A stretch of DNA of 64,000 nucleotides from Trebouxia sp. TZW2008 (Eukaryota > Chlorophyta > Trebouxiophyceae > Trebouxiales > Trebouxiaceae): positions 62,001-126,000 of the forward strand of contig BDIU01000091.1 of NCBI GenBank assembly GCA_002118135.1. The letters run 5' to 3'. The stretch's first letter is position 1. Every line of letters begins with the position of its first letter. Of the stretch, positions 45,901-55,800 are shown in pieces. The position numbers were made by a program, and so were the translations under genes. The notes beneath the pieces were generated by a model that was given only the letters and a program-made list of their open reading frames with translations, had not been told where the DNA came from and did no database searches.

Positions 45901-48545
45901 TTCTTGTTCTCACCTCTTGAGGCAGCATAACATACAGGAGACCTTTTGATGCCAGAAGCCGCATGCAGCATCAGCAGCTCAAGATGGGTTCAGCCTCATA
46001 CAAGACACAGGTCATTCTCTGTTCCCACTTCTCGAGACAGCAGCAAATACAACAGGTCTGTTGTTGCCAAGAAGCAGCACAAGGCAATGATCATTCCTAG
46101 CTCCTATCTTGCGAGGCAGCAGCGTATACAGCAGGTCCCTCATTGCCGACAAGCAGCATGCATCATCAGCAGTTCACAGCAGGACTAGGCTCATAGAAGG
46201 CATGATCATAACTTGGTCCTACCTCTCTCGGCACATATGGGATCTCTCTTGTTGTCAAGCACCAGCACCAGGCAATGATGATGCCTTGTTCCTACCTCTC
46301 GGGGCAGCAGCACATACAGCAGATCCCTTGTTGCTGAGAAGCAGCAGCGCAGGGTGTCCCCAGGCTTGCTGCTGCTCATGTCCACTTTGTATGTTTGCTG
46401 CTCCACTTTGTCCCGTCCAAGGTTGACTAGTCGCAGCACAATGATGCTGCCCTTGGCGCCGCATAGACACATGTGGCGCCAGTCTGTGGGGTCTACCTTG
46501 ATGCTGGAAAGCGCATGCTCTGCGCCAAAGTCTTTGCGCCACAGGACTGCATTTGCTGCAGGCATGAAAACATTTTGTCAGTTGTACACACAGACAGTAT
46601 GAGTGTCAAAGACTGTCAAGGGCATACTGATGCCGCCCTTGGCGCCACATAGACACATGTGGCGCTAGTCTGTGGGGTCTACCCTGATGCTGGACAACGC
46701 ATGCTCTGCGCCAAAGTCTTTGCGCCACAGGACTGCGTTTGCTGCAGGCATGCACATGTCATGTCAGCTGAGCAGAAAGACATTGTAGGTGCAGAAGAAT
46801 GCCTGGGCGAGTGGACGCTGATTAGTTCAACAACCCAGAAGCCCTGCAATTCCGATTTGTGGGGTCCTCTTTGATGCTAGGAAGGGCGTGCCCTGCATCA
46901 AGTTTCTTTGCCAGAAAACCAACTTTGCTGCATGCATCGCGTCAGAATGTACGCTGAGGCAGTGGCAGTCTGGGTCTTCTTGGCGTTCCACAATGATGCT
47001 GGTGCTTGCCAGCCCATCAGCACTGAACAGAGTCTGTTGTCAACACTAATGCGAGCTATTACAAGAGACCGGCCGTATGCTTGCTTAGCTTACATCAGCT
47101 TTGCAGGGCACAGATGTTGGCTTCCAGCCCCTATAAAGGATTGGACAACGCCATTGGCGCCTTTGCTTGTGCATGCACAGCACGGCAGTGTGATTTCTGC
47201 ATAAGTGCATAGCTGCTGCTGGCTTTGCAAGCTAGTACTTGTGATGATCATGCTGATGCTGACTGTGAGCTGCCTCAGCATTCTTTGCTATCTGCATGCT
47301 GGTCAAGCTGGTTTCTGATGCGGTGAACAAGCTGACTTCAGCTGTGCTGCTGCCAATGACATTGATTTTGCCAGTTCTGTCTTGGCCCTCTTCCTGTTCC
47401 TGCTGCTGCTGCTGGTGTTGATGACAATGATCGTCACCAGCATCATGCTGGAGAGCATGCTTATGCCAGTCGCATGCTTGAGGCTGTTTGATTGACTCTG
47501 TTGGTGCATGACTGAGAGCCAGTGTAATGAAGACATCCTGACTCAGATTTAGCACCTGCGCCTGGCGCTGTTGTGCTGGGCAAATGTTTGGTTGTCTCCC
47601 AAATCAGCAAGCTGTGCTGCATCACTTCATCTTCAACAAGGACCAAGCAGGTTGAGAGGCAATGCACCCATATGACCGTCTCAGATGCTCAGCAAGTGTA
47701 AGAACTGGTGCTGACTAAGGCAAGCGTACTTTGTAGGTCCCACACCAGAAACATGCCGCTGGCCATCACAATCCCCAGCACACAGGGATTACTCATGATC
47801 CAGGCTAGACCCCGCACAGCCCCGCCCTTGCCTGGTTCAGCCCTCCTGGCAACGGGGCCAGGGGTGAGGGCTGCAGACTGGGGGTCTTCAAGGCTTGCTA
47901 TGACTGTACCAGAGCTGACATCCCACACCACCACTCGCCCTTCATTGTCCCCAGATGCTAGCCTGCACTCCCATTCATCTACGATCTTGGTTTGCATCTG
48001 GCTAGACATGGTGCCAGTGTCATGCAGCCTGACATGAGACAGGTGATTACAGGCTGATTCATCGGAATGCTAGCAGATCCAATGTGCCCAACACAAGATA
48101 AGCGCCACACCTGAGAGTAGATATGGCAGCATCTCTTGAGAAGCACTCAGGTGCCCTGCATACCATCCAATTTCATACAGTGACTTGTCTTTGCCAGCAA
48201 GTCAATAGCTGCCAACATGCATGGCAAAATGCAGCTGTCATGACACAGTGGGCATACCAGCTGACTGCAGTTGTGGACGCACTCTTGTGGCCGCCATGCA
48301 AGACACATGTGAGCTGCATGCGGTGCACCTGAGCAGCCAAAGCCCAGATCAGTCAGCATGGAAAGTGTGCATGAGTCAAGTACACAGCTGCAGGCTGCAG
48401 GCTGCAGGCTTACATCCACCACAGCGACACCAGATGACACAGCATAAGCGAAAAGCTCCCCTGCCAGCAGGTCTGCTGCTCCAGCATTGTTTTTGCTGAC
48501 AGGCCCAGGCAGAAAGCCCAGGACATCAACAGCTGCAGTAGTCAT
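30960..48545 (-). CDS. WDR11: WD repeat protein 11 orthologue
   Basis: Twenty-two exons close to exactly 1669 codons (1668 aa plus stop): 48414-48545, 48258-48328, 47730-48028, 46296-46555, 45346-45504, 43996-44944, 43229-43476, 42302-42469, 41509-41643, 40783-40922, 39669-39861, 38415-38636, 37505-37741, 36751-37102, 36360-36455, 35450-35649, 33978-34385, 33527-33652, 32679-32832, 32191-32324, 31804-31969 and 30960-31117. The order matches animal WDR11 as I know it: N-terminal WD blades (RVVVWDVSSG, MFLVWDL), LLPRE/VVVFDLEFGQ, GVRWLG/EIW, FTAVEWVLP, LVLLGDADGNLNKWD, MHFAPP/FGVWEL, then the helical C-terminal part (FWRHLPATL, VIEYVALGDYATAVGFLL, GSLWRGVGMLVAGGALRSA). WDR11 acts with FAM91A1 in tethering endosome-derived vesicles at the trans-Golgi; that role is inferred by homology. 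It exceeds the animal protein (about 1220 aa) through Ser/Pro/Ala-rich inserts. Two introns use GC donors. Only about 28% of the span is coding. The coordinate at 45504 may be off by one. Confidence 0.93.
31440..31803 (-). repeat. Donor-half array of WDR11 exon 31804-31969
   Basis: About four copies of the last 20 codons of the exon (AVAQAQLDSKQGSAD) plus donor region lie downstream of it, spaced 75-110 bp. They run as open frames on the minus strand but have no in-phase acceptors. A single acceptor-half copy lies upstream at about 32050-32140. Confidence 0.8.
32490..32640. repeat. Simple repeat, CATGACATGACATGAC and TATATTATATTACAATATAT
   Basis: A degenerate ACATG pentamer run followed by an AT-rich palindromic stretch and further degenerate CATCACATCACG repeats, in a WDR11 intron. 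Confidence 0.6.
33014..33162. mobile_element. MITE-like element (TACAGT ends)
   Basis: Inverted ends CTACAGTGAATTCTCTTTGTA and CATTATAAAGAGAGTCACTGTA flank an internal block with ATTCTGCCTGCAATG. Same family as 60593-60719, in a WDR11 intron. Confidence 0.7.
33653..33770 (-). repeat. Acceptor-half copy of WDR11 exon 33527-33652
   Basis: A decayed copy of the exon's start (GCGGCAAACGATAGAGTATG in place of GCGGCGGGTGATAGAGTATG), upstream of the exon. Non-coding. Confidence 0.65.
34595..35449 (-). repeat. 178-bp donor-half array of WDR11 exon 35450-35649 (5-6 copies)
   Basis: Downstream of the exon, its last 30 codons or so (MYSAVLQSGRICQRMAAVA, then AGDAEE) and the donor are repeated with a period near 178 bp. 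Copies become more decayed toward 34600. The array keeps a 379-codon minus-strand frame open, which is an artefact of repetition rather than one exon. One acceptor-half copy of the same exon lies upstream at about 35740-35870. Confidence 0.85.
37742..38075 (-). repeat. Minisatellite seeded by a WDR11 3' splice site
   Basis: Seven or so units of about 46-48 bp, core TGTTGCAGGGGGTGATGTAT plus GTCTACTGACTAGTGTCTAC on the minus strand, lie directly upstream of exon 37505-37741. Most units reproduce the junction TGTTGCAG/GGGGT of that exon. Confidence 0.85.
38650..38815 (-). repeat. Acceptor-half copy of WDR11 exon 38415-38636
   Basis: Upstream copy of the exon's 3' splice site and first 33 codons or so (ATIASSQKVGWVIDQNW against VTVASSQKVGRVIDLSW). 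It remains open through that part but then runs into intron-like sequence, so it is not used as is. Confidence 0.8.
39050..39668 (-). repeat. Donor-half array of WDR11 exon 39669-39861 (3 copies)
   Basis: Three copies of the exon's second half (ARVCCLFVNGTFGVWEL, DSRNELRA) and its donor, with about 205 bp between units, lie downstream of the exon. Each is still open through the copied part. Confidence 0.85.
39862..40490 (-). repeat. Acceptor-half array of WDR11 exon 39669-39861 (4 copies)
   Basis: Four copies of the 3' splice site and first half of the exon (GRVTSIATGQGPVRRMHFAPP), at about 40030, 40190, 40315 and 40480, lie upstream of the exon. Copies carry substitutions and some have lost the frame. 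Together with the donor-half array, the same exon has spawned copies on both sides. Confidence 0.85.
42540..43085 (-). repeat. Acceptor-half array of WDR11 exon 42302-42469 (4 copies)
   Basis: Copies of the exon start (GGATRPVRVRVLDLPFTAVEWVLP) end near 42609, 42743, 42921 and 43079. One has lost the acceptor AG and one has an indel. The innermost exon alone continues to a usable donor. Confidence 0.85.
43560..43680 (-). repeat. Acceptor-half copy of WDR11 exon 43229-43476
   Basis: About 100 bp repeat the 3' splice site and first 30 codons (DVVRGVRWLGPTAW against DVVRGVRWLGPTAR), upstream of the exon. Confidence 0.8.
45900..46250 (-). repeat. Donor-half array of WDR11 exon 46296-46555
   Basis: Four decayed copies of the exon's last 15-20 codons (..DLLYVLLPRE) and donor lie downstream, near 45912, 46025, 46105 and 46225. 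Confidence 0.75.
46610..46890 (-). repeat. Acceptor-half copies of WDR11 exon 46296-46555
   Basis: A close copy (46625-46750) and a decayed one (46840-46925) of the exon's start (AVLWRKDFGAEHAL, then DPTDWRHMC) lie upstream of it. This exon also has copies on both sides. Confidence 0.8.
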
Positions 48546-49090
48546 TGCTGGAGACAGGTCATGCGCCTTTCACGACGATATTGAAGGCTAAGTCATACTG
48601 TGACAGATTGCGTGTGAGACAAGGCTCTGAACCGGTCTCGTGGAGACGGAAAGGTCAGTTGACCGAGCAGTTCGTGCTAGATCTTTCCTGACACTGGTAT
48701 CAGTGATGCAGACAATGACAATAAGTTTAGCGAGGATTGCAAGCCAACAATTATAGTCAGCCCGCAAGCATGATGCGCTGCGCCATCGGTTCTTAAATTC
48801 AGTCAGCGCAGCAGAGACACAGTGATCGGAATCTGCACGGGACTGACTTTGAATGTGTAGACCAGAGTCAAGGCTTGCGCACTTTGCATGCATCTTCAGC
48901 GCACTGTCAGGAACGTTATGGACTGACCTGTGACAGCACAGTCCGTGAACTGTCAACGATGATACCGACTCGCGTTTGAGTGTGCTTTGATGAAGCAACG
49001 CTTGACGACCCACGCATGCATGCACGGCAGGACTGATCAACTGCTTGCTTAAGCCATTTACATGCGCTCAAGCCCTCTCGGCACAGCTGA
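48546..49090. promoter_or_regulatory. Divergent intergenic region of WDR11 and the PhyH gene
   Basis: The two start codons are 545 bp apart on opposite strands, so this stretch must contain both promoters. No specific element was recognised. Confidence 0.45.
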
Positions 49091-51951
49091 ATGCCGTATC
49101 AAAGCACTAATCGACCGTCAAAGCAGCTTTCAGGCTGCTCGCTGCGGACAAGCACCACGTCCAGCAATGAGCACCTGCAGCACCTCCAACAAAATGGTTT
49201 TGTCGTCTTTCAGCTGCTGCAAGGGCAAAACTTGCAAGCCGCTCAGCAACATCTTCAAGGTCAGCATCTTGAGGCATCATACTTTCCCTGCTAGCCTTGA
49301 GCAGCTGAGAGGTGGCCCTATGCAGATTTAGAAGACAGAAAAATTGGGAAAAGCAATGAAGTCCAACACCGCATTGCTGAGCTTCTCACAGCTGACAACT
49401 CCAGTCCACTGATAGCACAACTCATATGTCACCCAGCAGTACTAGAGGTGGTGAAGGGCTTCTTGGGTGCAAAGTGCAGATGCGCAACCTTTAGCAGTAA
49501 CACTCTGCTGCCTCAAGGTACATGCCTCAGAAGACAAGAAACATGACCTGCAGCATTGTCTGTGTTTGCTAGGCTACTGGTGCATGAGCAAGCACAGGCC
49601 ATGAACATGCCAGCATGCATTACCTTGCTCATGCTGCAGTTGTTGATAAAAGTGTGAATGTCAGGTTGATTGTTGTGGAATGACTGGATCATCCAAAGCT
49701 GAATGCCAGTCTCTCAGCGCTATTTCACTTTCTTGTTTTTGTTCTCCCTTTGATTTGCTGATCAACCTCAGCAAGCAAAACAGAAGTCAGACGACGGCAT
49801 AACGCCTGCATGCACTGTATGCAACGTCGCTGCATTTGGTCATAGCAGCACACATTTCCTAGCCCAGGCGCTAGGCCTATAGGGCCCCTTTGTTGCTACA
49901 AAGACTTGTCTGTACAGCAAGTGCTTTGTCAAAATAACTCATAAACTTTTTTGACACAGAGATACCACTGCAGTCAGAATGCAATGATTGACTTGCCATT
50001 GCACATCAAGAATGTCTGTACACTGGGTGTCCTTGTCAAGAAGTTACTGTACAAGGTCTGTAATCTTCACTGCCCTTGGCAGGCATAGCAATTGAGACAT
50101 GTTGCATCCCAGGGCGGCTTGCAGTTTTGCTGCAGATGGGAGGCATGGGTCAGGGCTAGGGTGGCACCCTGACTACCCCTACCATGATATTGACCAGCCA
50201 TGGCCACCACCAGAGTTCCCTTTAGGTTGTCAGGTCAAATTTTGCATCATATGACATACACCTGCACAAGCTTCTGCCGCACAGAATACCTTGCTTGTGA
50301 CCATTGCAGCGTACAACCTGGTTTCAGGCTATTGTCTTCACAAAATTCATGTGTCATCTGTGGCAACAAAATAGAGAGCTTTGAAAACACAAAGGAAATG
50401 GGCCCTGGACATGTCTACGCTGTGCCAACAACACCTTTGCCTGTTGGAAAGCACTGCACTCAAGCGTTGGGACATGCTTTTGCTGAGTCTGTAGTCCACA
50501 CATGAGGAATGTCAGCTTAAGGACACCAGCGTGAATGACTGATGGAGCGTTTGGTCACCTCAGCGTCCAGGCACGCAGCATAGGCGTCAGCAAGCGGCCG
50601 TCACTCAAGCTCATCAGACGGAGTCTTCTTTGATGCAAGCTCTTGATGTGATCCTGACAATCACTGATCTTGCTCCATCTCCAAATAATGGGCTTGCAGA
50701 AGTATGCCGTACAACAGCAGCACCCTAGACAAAATTTTGCCATTACGCCACTTCAATGACAAGACAGTAGTGATGATCAAGAGCTTTGGTTGTTGAAGCT
50801 GACACTGCTTCATCTGCCTGTGTTTCTGCAGTAGCACAGAGCAAACAATTACATCTCCAAAAGCATATAACCATCAGATGCAGGGATATGTTTCTGCAGT
50901 CAGCCACGTCCAGTATATCATTTGCTCAGCAGGTGCTGATCTGCTTGGATGAGTTCCGGCCTGACAATGGCGGCACCATGTTTCTGCCGAACTCACACAG
51001 AAACAAACCTGAGAGTCTTGAAGAAGACCATGAGGGAACCTTTTCTGGTAGCGTCACATTGACAGCACCTGCAGGCTCTGTGCTCATTGCACACAGTTGC
51101 TGGTGGTAAGGCCTCTTGTTGCAATCTCTCATCCATTCATTCAGTCACTCATTCCATTTGCTAGGCAGGCTTCAAAACCCAGCGACTAGGTGCATACAGG
51201 TGCACCTCTTCTTACATGCAACATGCTGTAGGCTGCTCATCCCTGTACGCTCATTGCACACAGTGGTTAGTGATGAGGCCTCTCGCTGCTTGCAACATGC
51301 TGTAGGCTCTTCAACCCTGTGCGGTGCCTTCTCTTTGTAACAACTGCTATGTTTCCCAGGAGAGTGTCCTTATGTCGCATTGACCTTGCTCAGAGGTGCC
51401 ACTGCAGTCAGAATGCAGTGATCGATTTCCAATTCATATTGCCCGTTTGAACACGATGTCCTCTTGGCGAGTGTCCCTGTAAAGAGAAATACTTCCACCC
51501 AGATGTTATTGCCATCATCAACCCCACAAGCTTGCTGTTCATCTACCCGCAGTGCTAGGCAACAGAACTTGCTGCAGCGTGCTGGCTGACAACAGTCCAG
51601 CAGTAAGCTACGCAACCAGCTGAGGATATGACGTGGCAGCAGAGGTTGATGCAGCAGACTTGCTGACGGATGTTTAGTCATGCACATGGGCCATGCCCAT
51701 GATTTACAGCATACTTTGCAAACTGCAGGCACCGGCAGACCAAGAACATGTCAAAGCTGCGCAGAAGAGCGTTGCTGGGAAACTACACTCCTGGTCACAT
51801 TGTTCCTAAAGACAACATGGAGAGGCAATGGACTGTGTTCAAAGGCGGCGCAGGGTATGAGCTGCTGTCACAAAAAGAACAGGAGGAGTTGGAGAATCTG
51901 ATGCTGGGGCCTTACAGGAGAGGCCTGTACACTGCTTCTCCAAATCCTTGA
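49091..51951 (+). CDS. Phytanoyl-CoA dioxygenase (PhyH) family oxygenase
   Basis: Exons 49091-49259, 49332-49517, 50136-50233, 50933-51105 and 51729-51951 give exactly 283 codons (282 aa plus stop), all in phase. Features of this Fe(II)/2-oxoglutarate oxygenase family are present. The N-terminal LQQNGFVVFQLL helix-strand is followed by the first metal motif, WHPDYPYHDID (His-x-Asp). Then come LDEFRPDNGGTMFLPNSH, the distal metal His in CWWHRQTKN, and the 2-oxoglutarate-binding Arg in LRRRALLGNY. Length fits the family. The substrate is unknown; other members hydroxylate fatty acyl-CoAs or small secondary metabolites. No peroxisomal or plastid targeting signal is evident. A TGTAA lies 94 nt after the stop (52045-52049). 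Introns 3 and 4 contain or flank MITE-like sequence. Confidence 0.88.
49925..50055. mobile_element. MITE-like element, diverged
   Basis: Contains the internal block ACTGCAGTCAGAATGCA and an AAGTTACTGTA end shared with the family, in the second intron of the PhyH gene. The left end is decayed. Confidence 0.5.
51355..51485. mobile_element. MITE-like element, diverged
   Basis: Shares CAGAGGTGCCACTGCAGTCA and the following GAATGCAGTGATCGATTTCC-type block with the copies at 58001 and 59717. Ends are decayed. It lies in the last intron of the PhyH gene. Confidence 0.5.
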
Positions 51952-52885
51952 GACAGTGAGACTATAGGCAATCATCTGCAATGCTGTAGCGTGGTGAGGA
52001 ATTAGCACCTCACCATCTAGCAAACAATGCCTTTGATCCTATGGTGTAAATATATATATGTGCGCTGTAACAAGTGCTTGCTTTGCCTGCACAAGACCAA
52101 TGCAATGCAAATGCTTGTGATGCTGTCACGGTTTAACAGTATTGCATGTGTTTTGAAGGCTTGCAATGGCGCAGGAATGCAGTCTGTGTTGGCTGGCTTG
52201 TATTCTTGACAACAGAGGTGATTGTGACTTCTCATGATCATCGGATCAAGGTATATAAATCAGGCAAGTATCACTCCTGTAGCCTGTACACGTGCAACTT
52301 TCAAATGCTATGTCAGCAGCATCAATGAGTACTGCTTTCATGCCAGCCCCTGAAATGAGTCAATTGAGAGCTTTGAAGTTGATTAACATTTTATTGCACT
52401 TGCCTCCAGGGAGAGACAACGCGCTGTGTAATGGGTCCCTCATGTACACCCCTACTTGGGTCCATTGCATGCACAAAGTTTGAGCGAATGGCCTGTAGCA
52501 GCGCAATCAGGAAATGTCCATTGCATTGACTTCAGCGATGGATGGCAGACTTTTTCTTGCCCAAAGTTGGGAAGCTATGCTAATTGCCAGGCTGATTGCT
52601 GCTGCGGCTGCCTTTGCGGCTACGCAAAGCTTAGTAATTGTTCGTTGCAGCGAGGAATTCTGAGGTAGGTCATGATGGTCGTGCTGTGCTCGTCGTGCTG
52701 GGCTGTTCGACGAACAGATCGGCAAGTCCTCGAGCCGCGACGCAAGCTATATTACAGAGGTGATCATGCCTGCAAAACAGATGCCGAGGCAGCTGAGCGT
52801 CGTTGTATCGCCCAACAAAGCGCGAGCGCTTGTGCTGAACAGCTCAGCTGCTTTTCACAAACGAGGGCAGGCCTAGTCGACAAAC

Positions 52886-55800
52886 ATGGCTACTTCTGGC
52901 CTCGTCAACCGCCGGAGTTCGCCTGCAAGCTCTGAACAAGACGATAAGACTACTGGAACGTTTGCAGTCTACGCCTATGATCAAGCTTACAGTTTCCGAT
53001 ACGAGGACCAGGTTAAACGTCCAGACAATTTCAACGCCTTGAAGCAGGACGTGCTAGACTTCTTGCGGCGTCAGAACCTTCTCTCAGATGAGGTAACTCT
53101 GCAGTTGCCAAGAAGCGTGTATTGCGCTGCTGGACTGCAAGAGAATTGCTCAACAAGCTTGTAACACTGCAGTTGAAAGCCAGTGATCTCAGCCAGTATC
53201 ATGGAGCTGGCTTTGGTTTTGGTGATGTGGAACTGCAAAGTTGGGTGACCAGTGCCGCCATTAACAGCATGGACGACCTCAAGAAGCTGCTAGCACAATC
53301 TGGGAGTTACCGCAAGCTGGTTGTGATCATTTGTGGAAGCGGTACGTGCCGAGTTTTCTCAGCCATTACTGATTGCAGCTTTTGAAACAAGCAGAGCTCT
53401 GCTTATCCACAACTTCAGAGCTCAAGCTGACGCTTCCTTGAATGCAGCCCTGAAGGTGGACTTGCACCAAGAGTACTCTTTGCGCGATGGAAACAGGGAC
53501 ATACTCCCTAGGATGACAGAGATGCTGGCAGACACGTACGTTCGCTGTTGCACCCCTCTACTGGCTCTACCACTTGCTGTCTCTGTATTTGGCATGTCAG
53601 AACAAGTAGCCTGCAACCTCACAGCTTTGTAAGGTGAAGCTTCGATCAGGATAGTTGGTTGGCAGTCTGGCATGCTTCAGCTGCTACCTTTTGGATGTTG
53701 CCCAAGGCTTTACCTGCAGGTACTCAAGCCAGCTCACGGCAACAGAAGACTTGATGGACAATCTGGTCAATGCAACACAGCGCTGTGGACAGCCTGAAAT
53801 CTCCCTGGACCTGGATCAAACTATGAATGTAAGTGGCTTTGAACATCACACAGACCCTTCTCACCGTCTTGTTGACTGCCTGACATGAGGCCATGCTGAT
53901 TTTTTGACATGCGCGATCCTGCACAAGCTCAGTGGCTAGTAATTTACTGCAGTCTTGCTGCTTTGAAACTTTGTTCGTGCAAGCTTTATTCTGGGAATGT
54001 TTATGCCAGCTAAAATCATGACATTAGCACCCTTTGCACGTGCCATGACATGCATAGAAGGCAATGATGGCCACTGCAATGAGTAACATTTTGGAGGATA
54101 CTGTGCTTGTTCTGCTGTAGACCATGGCTTTTATGGATTGGCAAGGGTGTTGGTCCTGACAGCGGGCCTATTGTGACGGAAGTCACAAGTCGGGGAGACA
54201 CGAGCACGAAGCAAGGCGAGCAGCGTGTTGCGGTATGTGCCAGCTATTTGCAAGACTGAACAATTGAATCAAAGCTTGCATTGGCTGATCTGATGTGATT
54301 TGGCTGACTTACATCTACTTTTTCATTTCAGGAAGCTTGCGAAGCTGCGCTTTCTGGCAAACCTGAAGCTTGGGAAAAGATGCGGCGCGGTAACTTTGGC
54401 CATTGGGGTTGGGGCTTGCAGGTAACACAGTCCATCTCTGTGTGTCTTTTTGCTGCACTTTCAGTATTTGCCAGCGTACAAACTGTCAGATACACCCTGG
54501 TCACCTACACTCAATTGTCCAAGGCGCTATGCAGGGAGCTGTTGCATACCTTGTGGCAGTCTTATCAGGTGTCATGAAGTTCCAGTCCAAGTGTGTTGAC
54601 CACAATGTTGCCACAACTTGGACAGTCCAGCGCAATGATGAGCATGTCACTGAGGACAACACTAATGCGTCAACTGACATGTGAGCTGCTTCTACCCATA
54701 TCTGCTTATCTGCTATGTTGCTTTGAATTAGACATTGTGCAGGTTGCCTGCAAGTTATGCATGCCTGTGTGAACGTCTGGTGCTGGACCACAACAACTGC
54801 AGCACTTTTCATTCTATAGATACACTCAGAGCATGGGCTGCTGGAAGCTTCCAGTGCTTACTCATTGTTGCAGCACTGTGTTACACTTGATCTGTGTGCC
54901 AAGACTCATGGCCTTGCAGCCTGTTTCAGACAAACAAGCGGTGTATCTCACACATCCGTTCAGCCTCCTTGGTGAAGTGCACATGCAAAGTTGATTCATT
55001 GTGTCCTGGTCGCTGCAGGAAGACTTTTCAGCACTCCAGCGGGACTTGTGTCACACTGGAGAATGTGAAGCCTTCAGTTTGGGGCAGTCATTGGTGTGGA
55101 GATGGGTCTAAACTCCTTGATGACTGGACCAGACGACTAGCAGGTACGACGGGGACTAGCATTTGATATTGCAAAGCAAGGTCTGCAAGCAGCTGAGAGA
55201 CACAAAAGCCCTGACAATCCCAACTGCTGAGGCTGTGCATGCAAGTAATATGTATCTTTTGAACAATACTGCAGCAGCAATGCGAAATTAACATTCAGCA
55301 TAATATCAAGCAATACTGCTGGCCTGCAGGGACCTATCTTCTGTATCTGTTTCCCCTTCAAGATTTTGCCAGCTTGCTGCTGGCCAGAATACAAGCAGTT
55401 GCAGGAGGCCAAGTAAGCCCAGCCCAACAATGACTCCTTGCCTTTGCCTGGTTCATTGAGTCAATGTCATGCAGAATGAAATGCATGTGACATGGTGCTG
55501 TGAACCAGATGAACCACGGCATGTCTTGCAGTAAACATGCACACAGAGCTTGCCAAAATATAACATCAATCACTGCCTGCCTTGTCCAGCCAGATGACTC
55601 GCCTCAGCTTTGCTCACACTCAGTCTTGAGTAGATATCTGCAAGCATGATTGTAGTCTATGCTTTCCAGGACAAGGTCAACAACAATGCACCCTTATTCA
55701 GAACAACATGGAGCAAATCAGCACAGGCAAAGGCTCAGTGCAAGACAGACATTGACACTGCCCTGAAACTTGTTGGCAAAGCTGCCTCTCCATTCACACA

